Below are positions 1 to 5,834 of a stretch of 8,251 nucleotides of DNA, in pieces. A program made the translations under genes and the position numbers. Position 1 is the stretch's first letter. Each line of letters starts with the position of its first letter. The notes under the pieces are model-generated. The model had not been told where the DNA came from, did not search any database, and worked only from the letters and a program-made list of their open reading frames with translations. This stretch comes from Coriobacteriia bacterium (lineage in GTDB: Bacteria; Actinomycetota; Coriobacteriia; Anaerosomatales; SLCP01), in the NCBI GenBank assembly GCA_007123455.1, contig SKKZ01000048.1:1-8251 (forward strand). The letters run 5' to 3'.

Positions 1-101
1 AACCTCACGTATGGGTAATCGCCATCCCGTCGGCGCACCCTTGAGCAGTGGATCGTGAGACAGGGATAGGTGGGTCTTGGCCATGCAGACGGGCATCCGG
101 C
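1..101 (-). repeat. 101-bp exact copy of an internal piece of fhs (gene fragment)
   Basis: Bases 1-101 match bases 592-692 with no mismatch in the same orientation, and the match stops at 102/693. On the minus strand the copy still reads in frame as the fhs peptide that contains KTHLSLSHDPLLKGAPTG, about 34 residues near the C-terminus. There is no start signal before it: on its transcription-upstream side it is joined, after four bases, to a 16-bp-stem hairpin. The left limit is the window edge, so the match may extend further. It is not a functional gene as seen. Either a duplicated fhs 3' segment or an assembly artefact would explain it; the absence of any divergence favours a very recent event or an artefact. 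Confidence 0.85.
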
Positions 102-105
102 GACA

Positions 106-142
106 GGAAAGGACCCCCACCGGAGCGGTGGGGGTCCTTTCC
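106..142 (-). terminator. Strong terminator-like hairpin (16-bp perfect stem)
   Basis: GGAAAGGACCCCCACC (106-121) and GGTGGGGGTCCTTTCC (127-142) are perfectly complementary around the 5-base loop GGAGC. The arm ends carry short A/T runs (AAA and TTT) but no long U tract follows on either strand, so it could act in both directions. It lies about 175 bases past tRNA-Lys in the transcription direction and only four bases from the fhs fragment. Terminator function is inferred from the fold; the fold itself is read directly. Confidence 0.65.
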
Positions 143-275
143 GAGAATGAAGAAGAGCCCTCAGATCGGAGCCTACCATACTTCGTTCACGCATGCACGA
201 ACTCACTTGGATGGCCCTGCCTGCGATATCTTGAAAGCATCGGTAGGGGTCGAGATCAGCAACTCAGGCATGCGA
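143..275. other. Intergenic stretch with no recognisable gene
   Basis: Between the two hairpins I find no convincing coding frame, ribosome binding site, tRNA or repeat. With the fhs fragment and hairpins, this makes the first 316 bases of the window free of intact genes. The short open frames here lack a ribosome binding site and resemble nothing I recognise. Confidence 0.5.
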
Positions 276-303
276 AGAGCCGGCCCCCTCGGGAACCGGC
301 TCT
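276..303 (-). terminator. Terminator-like hairpin after tRNA-Lys
   Basis: On the minus strand, AGAGCCGGTTCC, loop CGAG and GGGGCCGGCTCT form a 12-bp stem with two internal G-U pairs. It begins 13 bases after the CCA end of tRNA-Lys, where a terminator or 3' processing barrier is expected. There is no U tract after it, as is often seen in GC-rich actinobacterial genomes. Confidence 0.6.
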
Positions 304-316
304 CGTGAAGTGCGTA

Positions 317-392
<76 letters not shown>

Positions 393-404
393 GAATGCTC
401 GCAT

Positions 405-433
405 ATTGTACCCGCTGCCGAAGAGAATGCAAA
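405..433 (-). promoter_or_regulatory. Promoter of tRNA-Lys
   Basis: On the minus strand a -35 box TTTGCA (433-428, four of six consensus bases) and a -10 box TACAAT (410-405, five of six) are separated by exactly 17 bases. The predicted start near 398 lies about six bases before the mature tRNA 5' end. This would make the tRNA independent of read-through from fhs. Confidence 0.65.
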
Positions 434-459
434 CCGCCCAGGCAGGGGTCAGATCATCA

Positions 460-2154
460 TCACGACAGCCCGATGACGTTGCCCCCGGCGTCGATGTCGA
501 TGTGCTCACCGGCGGGTTTCGCCGGAAGGCCCGGCATGGTGGTCATCTCGCCGCACAGTGCGTATACGAAGCCCGCGCCCGCCGAAACATGAACCTCACG
601 TATGGGTAATCGCCATCCCGTCGGCGCACCCTTGAGCAGTGGATCGTGAGACAGGGATAGGTGGGTCTTGGCCATGCAGACGGGCATCCGGCCGAACCCG
701 AACCGCTCGAAAGCCGCAATCGCCCGCTCGGCAGCCGGGCGCAGATCGACGCCGTCGGCACCGTAGACGGTCGTGGCAATGCGCTCCATCTTCTCGACGA
801 TCGACGCATCGTCGGCATAGGTGAGCGTGAACGACGACGGCTCCTCACACGCCTCCACGACGGCTCGGGCCAGATCGATTCCGCCCTGCCCGCCCTCGGC
901 GTGCATCCGGTGCGCTACCACGCGAAACGCTCCGGCCTCGGCCGCCCGCTCGGCGATGAGCGCATGCTCGGCAGGCGAGTCGGATTCGAAGGCATTGATG
1001 GCGACCACCACTGGAACGCCGAGTGCCCTCACGTTCTCGATCTGTTTGACGAGATTGGACATGCCGTCTTCGAGCGCATCCAGGTCCTCGGAGAGCAGCG
1101 CCGGTTCGAGCGAGTCCCCGGACGTGATGGTGTAGCGACCCGAGTGCATCTTGAGCGCGCGCACCGTGCAGACGAGCACGGCGGCGTCGGGCTCCAGCCC
1201 GGAGGCACGGCACTTGATGTTGGCGAACTTCTCGGCGCCGAGATCCGCACCGAAGCCGGCTTCGGTCACGACGTAATCGGCGAGCTTCAGTGCGATGCGG
1301 TCCGCAACGATCGAGCTGTTGCCCTGTGCGATGTTCGCGAACGGCCCGGCGTGCACGAAGACCGGCCCGCCCTCGAGGTCCTGCATGAGGTTCGGCTTGA
1401 TGGTCTCTCTCATGAGCACGGTCATCGCTCCGGCGACCTTCAGGTCCTCGGTGGTGACCGGATTCCCTTCAGCCGTGCGCGCAACGATGATGCGGCCGAT
1501 GCGCGCGCGCAGATCCTGCAGGTCCTCGGCCATCGCAAGGATCGCCATGAGCTCGCTTGCCACCGAGATCTCGAAGCGCGTCTCGCGCGGCACGCCGTGC
1601 ATCGGCCCGCCGAGGCCGATCACCACCTTGCGAAGCGCCCTGTCGGAGATGTCGAGCACGCGTGGCCAGTCGATGGTGTGCGGCGCGATACCCAGTTCGT
1701 TACCGTGGTGCAGATGATTGTCGATAAACGCAGCGCACAGGTTGTGGGCCGCCGTGATGGCGTGCACGTCACCGGTGAGGTGCAAGTTGATATCCTCCAT
1801 CGGCACCACCTGGGCATAGCCACCACCTGCCGCACCGCCCTTTATGCCGAACACCGGGCCGAGTGAGGGCTGCCTGATGCAGGAGAACGCCGAGTGCCCG
1901 ACCGCGCGCAGCGCCTGTCCGAGGCCGACGGTCGTGAGCGTCTTGCCTTCGCCGAGCGGCGTGGGCGTGATCGCGGTGACGACCACGTAACGGCCGTTTG
2001 GCCGGTCTTGGAGGCGATCGAGGATCCTGAGCGAGACCTTGGCCTTGAAGCGGCCGGTCGGCGCGACCTCGTCAGGCTCGATGCCGACCTCATCGGCGAT
2101 CTCGCGTGCGGGCCTCAGGCGGGCCTGATGGGCGATATCGATGTCGGTCAGCAT
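460..2154 (-). CDS. fhs: Formate--tetrahydrofolate ligase
   Basis: This cytoplasmic enzyme makes 10-formyltetrahydrofolate from formate, ATP and tetrahydrofolate; it feeds purine and formyl-Met synthesis and is the second step of the Wood-Ljungdahl methyl branch. The 564-residue product matches the usual length of about 555-560. It has the P-loop TPTPLGEGKT (63-72), the signature GIKGGAAGGGY (103-113) and the second signature as CTVRALKMHSG (329-339), where S stands for the first G of the usual HGG. I chose ATG at 2154 because GAGGAG (2168-2163) lies eight bases upstream; GTG at 2163 overlaps that motif and ATG at 2160 is too close to it. The frame is intact. It follows tRNA-His after a hairpin and has no clear promoter of its own. 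Residues 488-521 are encoded again at 1-101. Nothing here shows whether the cell is an acetogen. Confidence 0.96.
   Translation of the reverse strand: MLTDIDIAHQARLRPAREIADEVGIEPDEVAPTGRFKAKVSLRILDRLQDRPNGRYVVVTAITPTPLGEGKTLTTVGLGQALRAVGHSAFSCIRQPSLGPVFGIKGGAAGGGYAQVVPMEDINLHLTGDVHAITAAHNLCAAFIDNHLHHGNELGIAPHTIDWPRVLDISDRALRKVVIGLGGPMHGVPRETRFEISVASELMAILAMAEDLQDLRARIGRIIVARTAEGNPVTTEDLKVAGAMTVLMRETIKPNLMQDLEGGPVFVHAGPFANIAQGNSSIVADRIALKLADYVVTEAGFGADLGAEKFANIKCRASGLEPDAAVLVCTVRALKMHSGRYTITSGDSLEPALLSEDLDALEDGMSNLVKQIENVRALGVPVVVAINAFESDSPAEHALIAERAAEAGAFRVVAHRMHAEGGQGGIDLARAVVEACEEPSSFTLTYADDASIVEKMERIATTVYGADGVDLRPAAERAIAAFERFGFGRMPVCMAKTHLSLSHDPLLKGAPTGWRLPIREVHVSAGAGFVYALCGEMTTMPGLPAKPAGEHIDIDAGGNVIGLS
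592..692 (-). repeat. Internal fhs segment, second copy of the 101-bp repeat
   Basis: This is the copy inside the intact fhs gene; the other is at 1-101 in direct orientation, 591 bases away. The coding frame is uninterrupted through it and on to the stop codon at 460, so this is presumably the original copy. Confidence 0.85.
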
Positions 2155-2162
2155 GCGCATCA

Positions 2163-2168
2163 CTCCTC
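2163..2168 (-). promoter_or_regulatory. Ribosome binding site of fhs
   Basis: The minus strand reads GAGGAG here, eight bases before ATG at 2154. It decides between three candidate starts: GTG at 2163 sits within it and ATG at 2160 lies only two bases after it. Confidence 0.7.
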
Positions 2169-2181
2169 AAGGTCGTGATAC

Positions 2182-2210
2182 ACGACGGCCCGCACGTAGC
2201 GGGCCGTCGT
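2182..2210 (-). terminator. 12-bp perfect hairpin between tRNA-His and fhs
   Basis: ACGACGGCCCGC (2182-2193), loop ACGTA and GCGGGCCGTCGT (2199-2210) form a perfect GC-rich stem. It lies 10 bases after the tRNA-His CCA end and about 13 bases before the fhs ribosome binding site. No U tract follows. It may end the tRNA transcript, protect a processed fhs 5' end, or attenuate fhs. A shorter alternative stem, GTCGTG/CACGAC (2186-2181 with 2177-2172), shares bases with its second arm, so the two cannot form together. Confidence 0.55.
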
Positions 2211-2220
2211 CAGGCTCTAT

Positions 2221-2298
2221 TGGGGTGGGTAACGGGACTTGAACCCGCGGCCTCCGGAGCCACAGTCCGGCGCTCTAACCAACTGAGCTACACCCACC
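2221..2298 (-). tRNA. tRNA-His (anticodon GTG)
   Basis: The minus strand shows a 78-base tRNA with anticodon loop CTGTGGC, giving GTG. It has the histidine-specific extra 5' G (position -1, base 2298) opposite discriminator C73, the identity pair for histidyl-tRNA synthetase. Acceptor stem GTGGGTG pairs with TACCCAC, with one G-U pair next to the T arm, and CCA is encoded (2223-2221). Only 10 bases separate it from tRNA-Arg, so the two probably share a transcript. Confidence 0.97.
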
Positions 2299-2308
2299 AT
2301 GAGTGGCT

Positions 2309-2385
2309 TGGCACGCCCGGAGGGATTCGAACCCCCGACCTAGAGATTAGAAGTCTCCCGCTCTATCCAGCTGAGCTACGGGCGC
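2309..2385 (-). tRNA. tRNA-Arg (anticodon TCT)
   Basis: The 77-base cloverleaf has anticodon loop CTTCTAA (anticodon TCT, reading AGA and probably AGG), T loop TTCGAAT, discriminator G and encoded CCA (2311-2309). The acceptor stem is GCGCCCG with CGGGCGT, closing with a G-U pair at 1:72. A promoter-like sequence lies in the 62-base gap upstream, and tRNA-His follows closely. Confidence 0.97.
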
Positions 2386-2417
2386 GTATACACGCGTCCA
2401 GGGAGTGCCGAAGCAGT

Positions 2418-2447
2418 ACGGTACTCTCCGTCGCGCAGAGTTGTCAA
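2418..2447 (-). promoter_or_regulatory. Probable promoter for tRNA-Arg and tRNA-His
   Basis: A consensus -35 box TTGACA (2447-2442) starts on the base right after the tRNA-Gly CCA. Eighteen bases on is TACCGT (2423-2418), which fits the loose TAnnnT -10 pattern of high-GC actinobacteria but is weak against TATAAT. The predicted start near 2411 would leave a leader of about 26 bases before tRNA-Arg. Confidence 0.45.
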
Positions 2448-2523
<76 letters not shown>

Positions 2524-2527
2524 ATCC

Positions 2528-2604
2528 TGGTCGGGCCGGCCGGATTCGAACCGACGACCCTCTGCTCCCAAAGCAGATGCGCTACCAAACTGCGCTACGG
2601 CCCG
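2528..2604 (-). tRNA. tRNA-Pro (anticodon TGG)
   Basis: The 77-base tRNA has acceptor arms CGGGCCG and CGGCCCG, discriminator A, encoded CCA (2530-2528), T loop TTCGAAT, anticodon stem TCTGC/GCAGA and loop TTTGGGA, giving TGG. The C1-G72 pair is typical of bacterial tRNA-Pro. It is the first tRNA after rdgB and has a good promoter about 60 bases upstream. Confidence 0.97.
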
Positions 2605-2667
2605 ACCTGATGCGCCCCCCGCCTGCCGGAGCGCCCTTGAGGGCCGACATGCCTGAGGGCAAAGGTC

Positions 2668-2696
2668 AGTATAGATTCTGCCTGGCCGGGGGGCAA
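2668..2696 (-). promoter_or_regulatory. Promoter for tRNA-Pro and tRNA-Gly
   Basis: The minus strand has TTGCCC (2696-2691) as a partial -35 box and TATACT (2673-2668, five of six) as a -10 box, 17 bases apart. It sits between the rdgB stop codon (2717) and tRNA-Pro. The predicted start near 2661 gives a GC-rich leader of about 57 bases with weak hairpin potential at about 2612-2636. I see no clear terminator between rdgB and this promoter. Confidence 0.6.
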
Positions 2697-2716
2697 ACCG
2701 CACGATTCGCGCGCGC

Positions 2717-3358
2717 TCACTCTCCTGCGGTCTCGATCAGATCGTGCAGCGCCCGCAGAGCTGCACCGCGGTGACTGATCTCGTTCTTCTCTTCGGTGGA
2801 AAGCTCGGCCATCGTCCGGCCGGGGGCCGCATCGGGCCAGAACAGTGGGTCGTAACCGAACCCCTGCTCGCCACGGAGTTCAGTGCCGATGCGACCCTCG
2901 CACGCCCCCTCGGCGACGAGTTCGGTACCATCGGGCCACAGAAGGACGATCACGCTGCGGAACCGCGCTTCACGGCGGACAGGTGGCGTGTCGGCAAGCG
3001 CGAGCAGCAACCGCGCGTTGTTCTCGGCATCGGTAGCGCATGCCCCTGCGTACCGACTCGAGTAGACGCCCGGCTCGCCGTCGAGTGCATCGACTTCCAG
3101 ACCGGAGTCATCGGCAAGCGCGGGCAGGCGGTAGATCTCGTGCGCCGCGAGCGCCTTGATGCGGGCGTTCTCTTCGAACGTCTGCCCCGTCTCATCGGGC
3201 TCGGGCCAGCCGCCGAGGTCGGCTGCGGCCACGAACTCCCAACCGGTGAAGGCGAGCGCCGCACGGATCTCGTCGACCTTGTGGCGGTTGCCGGTGGCGA
3301 CCACCACGCGGGTACCGGGCACCATACCTGCCGCGGAGCGCTCAGAGTTCGGCGACAT
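2717..3358 (-). CDS. rdgB: XTP/dITP diphosphatase (non-canonical purine NTP pyrophosphatase)
   Basis: This Ham1/RdgB-family enzyme hydrolyses dITP, ITP and XTP to the monophosphate and pyrophosphate, keeping deaminated purines out of DNA and RNA. The 213-residue product shows the family pattern in order: TGNRHK (22-27), FEENARIKA (61-69), ADDSGLEVD (82-90), SSRYAG (100-105), GFGYDPLF (166-173) and SHRGAALR (195-202). It is slightly longer than the usual 195-200 because of an N-terminal extension of about 14 residues. A start at Met12 (3325) would remove it, but ATG at 3358 has GGAGGA six bases upstream, so I prefer the longer form. Its start lies 17 bases inside rph, which suggests translational coupling. 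It is the last gene of the murI operon, before the tRNA cluster. Confidence 0.95.
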   Translation of the reverse strand: MSPNSERSAAGMVPGTRVVVATGNRHKVDEIRAALAFTGWEFVAAADLGGWPEPDETGQTFEENARIKALAAHEIYRLPALADDSGLEVDALDGEPGVYSSRYAGACATDAENNARLLLALADTPPVRREARFRSVIVLLWPDGTELVAEGACEGRIGTELRGEQGFGYDPLFWPDAAPGRTMAELSTEEKNEISHRGAALRALHDLIETAGE

Positions 3359-4085
3359 CGACGTCCTCCGCCACGATACGGCGCTGGAACTCGACGAGTC
3401 GCATGATGCCCGCCGATGACAGGTCGAGCATCTCGTCGAGTCGCGCGCGATCGAACGGCGTCCGCTCCCCGGTGCCCTGCACCTCGATGAAGCGGCCGCG
3501 GCCGTCCATGACGACGTTCATGTCTATCTCGGCCACCGAATCTTCGGCGTAATCGAGATCGAGCATGCACACCCCGTCGACCATGCCTACGGACGTGGCT
3601 GCGACGAAGTCGATGAGCGGCAGCTCGGTGATCTTCCCGAAGTCGCGCCAGGTGACGAGCGCGTCATGCATGGCCAGATAAGCCCCGGTGATGGCAGCGG
3701 TGCGTGTGCCGCCGTCCGCCTGGATGACATCGCAATCGACGTTCATGGTCACTTCGCCGCCCATCGCCCCCATGTCGATCACCGTGCGGAGCGAGCGGCC
3801 GATCATCCGTTGGATCTCGTGGGTGCGCCCCTTCAGGCCGCCACCGGACGACTCGCGGCGGCTGCGCGTGTGGGTAGAAGCGGGCAGAAGCGCATACTCC
3901 GCGGTCACCCAACCCTTGCCGCTTCCCCGTCGCCACTGGGCAACACTCTCGGTCACGCTCGCTGCGCAGAGCACCTTGGTGTCTCCGAGCTCGAACAGGC
4001 AGCTGCCGTGAGCGTGCCGAAGATAGCGGCGCGTCACGCGGACGGGCCTGAGTGCATCATGCGAACGCCCCTCGGAACGGTTCAT
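3342..4085 (-). CDS. rph: Ribonuclease PH
   Basis: RNase PH is a phosphate-dependent 3'-5' exoribonuclease that trims nucleotides beyond the CCA end of tRNA precursors and releases nucleoside diphosphates. The 247-residue length is normal. Visible motifs are GWVTAEYALLP (58-68), RTHEIQRMIGRSLR (87-100, including a likely phosphate-binding Arg), the family signature CDVIQADGGTRTA (118-130), and DLDYAEDSVAEIDMNVVM (176-193) followed by EVQGTGE (201-207). AGGGAG lies eight bases before the ATG. The ATG shares bases with the TGA of the upstream hydrolase gene (ATGA), and the 3' end overlaps rdgB. An rph-rdgB pairing is common in bacteria. The gene is intact. Confidence 0.96.
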   Translation of the reverse strand: MNRSEGRSHDALRPVRVTRRYLRHAHGSCLFELGDTKVLCAASVTESVAQWRRGSGKGWVTAEYALLPASTHTRSRRESSGGGLKGRTHEIQRMIGRSLRTVIDMGAMGGEVTMNVDCDVIQADGGTRTAAITGAYLAMHDALVTWRDFGKITELPLIDFVAATSVGMVDGVCMLDLDYAEDSVAEIDMNVVMDGRGRFIEVQGTGERTPFDRARLDEMLDLSSAGIMRLVEFQRRIVAEDVDVAEL

Positions 4086-4864
4086 GAATCGATCTCCCTC
4101 TCATCAGCCGAGGCCACAACGACCTCGTACGCATCGAATTCGCGCGCAACCGACACCGGGCCGTCGAAGACGGCGGCCGCCTGTGCGAGCATCGCGTCGC
4201 GGTCGTTGGTCGGCCACACATGCGTGAGAACGAGCTGTCCCGCTCCGGCGTCACGCGCGAGTTCTGCTGCCTCGATGGCGGTTAGGTGCGGCGCCGCACC
4301 ACGATACTCCTCGGGCAGCGTGGCCTCGGCCAGCAACAGGTCGCATCCGGTCGCCAGACGCAACGCGGTGTCACCGGGCGCGGTGTCGGAGGTGTAGCAG
4401 AGCGTCGATGCGCCGTCCGAGATCACGAGCGCGAACGACTCATCGGTGTGGTCGGTCCGACGCGGCGTGACGAGCAGGTCTCCGACGGTCACGGTCTCGC
4501 CGTCGCGCATGTCGTGAGTGCTGAACGCCGCTGCAAGTTCCGAGTTGCCCCGATCGGACAGAAAACAACCCATAGCCTTGAAGAGGTTCGCAGGAAGGCA
4601 GAGCGGGAGCGGGTCGGCGGGTCCCTCTGGCGCATAACGCAGCAGGGCCTGAAGCGAGTAGAGATCGAGGAAGTGATCGGGGTGCGCATGCGAGATGAAG
4701 ACCGCGTCGAGCGCGAGCGGGTCGATGACCGAGGACAGGTTGGCAAGTGCGCCGTTGCCGCAATCGAGCATCACGGCGGTGTCCGGAGTCTGCACGAGAT
4801 AGCCCGCACACGCCTGACCGGGACCTGCATACGACGCCGAGGAGCCTAACACCGTCAGCCGCAT
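4082..4864 (-). CDS. MBL-fold metallo-hydrolase, Rv1339-like probable cyclic-nucleotide phosphodiesterase
   Basis: The 260-residue product has the metallo-beta-lactamase fold of the RNase Z/phosphodiesterase group. Motif HAHPDH (59-64) gives four metal ligands; H139 (TDHT), D160 (YTSDTAPGD) and H215 (VLTHVWP) complete a two-zinc site. No signal peptide or membrane segment is seen, so it should be cytoplasmic. Its place between murI and rph is that of M. tuberculosis Rv1339, reported to hydrolyse cAMP; applying that activity here is inference, and an RNA 3'-processing or other phosphodiester substrate remains possible. GGAGGA lies six bases before ATG at 4864. It overlaps murI by 10 bases and rph by 4, so it probably belongs to the same transcript. 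The fold is certain; the substrate is not. Confidence 0.88.
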   Translation of the reverse strand: MRLTVLGSSASYAGPGQACAGYLVQTPDTAVMLDCGNGALANLSSVIDPLALDAVFISHAHPDHFLDLYSLQALLRYAPEGPADPLPLCLPANLFKAMGCFLSDRGNSELAAAFSTHDMRDGETVTVGDLLVTPRRTDHTDESFALVISDGASTLCYTSDTAPGDTALRLATGCDLLLAEATLPEEYRGAAPHLTAIEAAELARDAGAGQLVLTHVWPTNDRDAMLAQAAAVFDGPVSVAREFDAYEVVVASADEREIDS

Positions 4865-5784
4865 ACCGCGTCCTCCGTCCCTTCCCTCAACAGCATGAGT
4901 CGATCGTGCGAAACCAGCGTCGCCAGCTCCTCGAGCCCGACGCGCTCGGCAGCCGTTATGCGCTCTCGCAGCACCCGCGAGCCGAGCCGGGCGAACTCGG
5001 CAGGGTCACCGGTGGTGCAGAAACGATGTCCGGCCCCGGGAGTTCCACTTCCCCGGACAAGATGCCCCCGTGATTCGAGGGTCTCGACGACCTCGCGAGC
5101 CGTCTCCTCGGCGGAGGAGATCAAGCGTATCCGTGGACCGACCACCTGCTGGATTGCGGCCTGAAGCAGTGGGAAGTGGGTGCAGCCGAGCACGAGCGTG
5201 TCGATGCCGGAGCGCTTGAGCGGCTCGAGGTAGCCGCGCGCCATCTCGTAGAACGACGGCCTGATGAAGACCTCGGAGGACTCGGCGACCCACTCCTCGA
5301 GCGCACCCGGACCCATGCGCAGTCCGGCCTCGACGACATCTACGAACTTCGGTGTGGCGACCGAGAAGACGGTCACTCCGGCATCGAGAGCACGCGCCGC
5401 CCTGCTGTACGCCCCCGACTCGATCGTGCCGATCGTGCCGATGACGCCCACACTCCGGTTGACCGTCGCACGGACCGCGGCGCGAGCGCCGGGTTCGACC
5501 ACGCCGATCACCGGCACGTCGAACGCCTTCTGCGCGAGCATGAGACCCGCTGCCGTTGCGGTGTTGCATGCGATGACGATCAGTTTCACCGGAGCACGCT
5601 CGAGCCACGTCCCGATCTCGAGTACGAACCGGCGAACCTCCGTGAGGTCACGGGGACCGTAGGGACACCGCGCCGTATCGCCGAAGTAGACGATGCGTTC
5701 GTGCGGCAGGGCGCGGGCGACCTCGCGAGCGACGGTCAGGCCTCCGAGCCCCGAATCGAAGATGCCGATCGGCAGTGTTTCCAT
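4855..5784 (-). CDS. murI: Glutamate racemase
   Basis: MurI interconverts L- and D-glutamate and so supplies D-Glu for peptidoglycan; it needs no cofactor. The 309-residue product has FDSGLGGL (9-16, with catalytic-site Asp10), YFGDTARCPYG (33-43), ACNTAT (72-77) with catalytic Cys73, and GCTHFPLL (200-207) with the second catalytic Cys201. The usual end of the family is reached near residue 273; about 35 further residues, partly charged, form an extra C-terminal tail. ATG at 5784 has no Shine-Dalgarno motif, but a TATACT box ends six bases before it, which fits a leaderless mRNA. It is the first gene of the overlapping murI-hydrolase-rph-rdgB cluster and starts 50 bases after cheB. Confidence 0.96.
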   Translation of the reverse strand: METLPIGIFDSGLGGLTVAREVARALPHERIVYFGDTARCPYGPRDLTEVRRFVLEIGTWLERAPVKLIVIACNTATAAGLMLAQKAFDVPVIGVVEPGARAAVRATVNRSVGVIGTIGTIESGAYSRAARALDAGVTVFSVATPKFVDVVEAGLRMGPGALEEWVAESSEVFIRPSFYEMARGYLEPLKRSGIDTLVLGCTHFPLLQAAIQQVVGPRIRLISSAEETAREVVETLESRGHLVRGSGTPGAGHRFCTTGDPAEFARLGSRVLRERITAAERVGLEELATLVSHDRLMLLREGTEDAVCG

Positions 5785-5790
5785 ACCGTG

Positions 5791-5796
5791 AGTATA
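5791..5796 (-). promoter_or_regulatory. -10 box of murI, predicted leaderless start
   Basis: TATACT (five of six consensus bases) ends six bases before the murI ATG, so a start at the usual distance would fall on the A of the ATG. No good -35 hexamer is visible 16-18 bases upstream. Another -10-like hexamer, TATAGT, lies at 5853-5848 inside the end of cheB and could give a transcript with a leader of about 55 bases. Confidence 0.5.
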
Positions 5797-5834
5797 CCGC
5801 TCGAATGTACGGGATGGACCGCCGGTGCGCGACG

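Noticed and set aside
661..1866. A 401-codon open frame on the plus strand, antisense to fhs
   Set aside because: It lies wholly within fhs, whose product is unmistakable. Long antisense frames are common opposite GC-rich genes, the product resembles no family I know, and it has no credible ribosome binding site.
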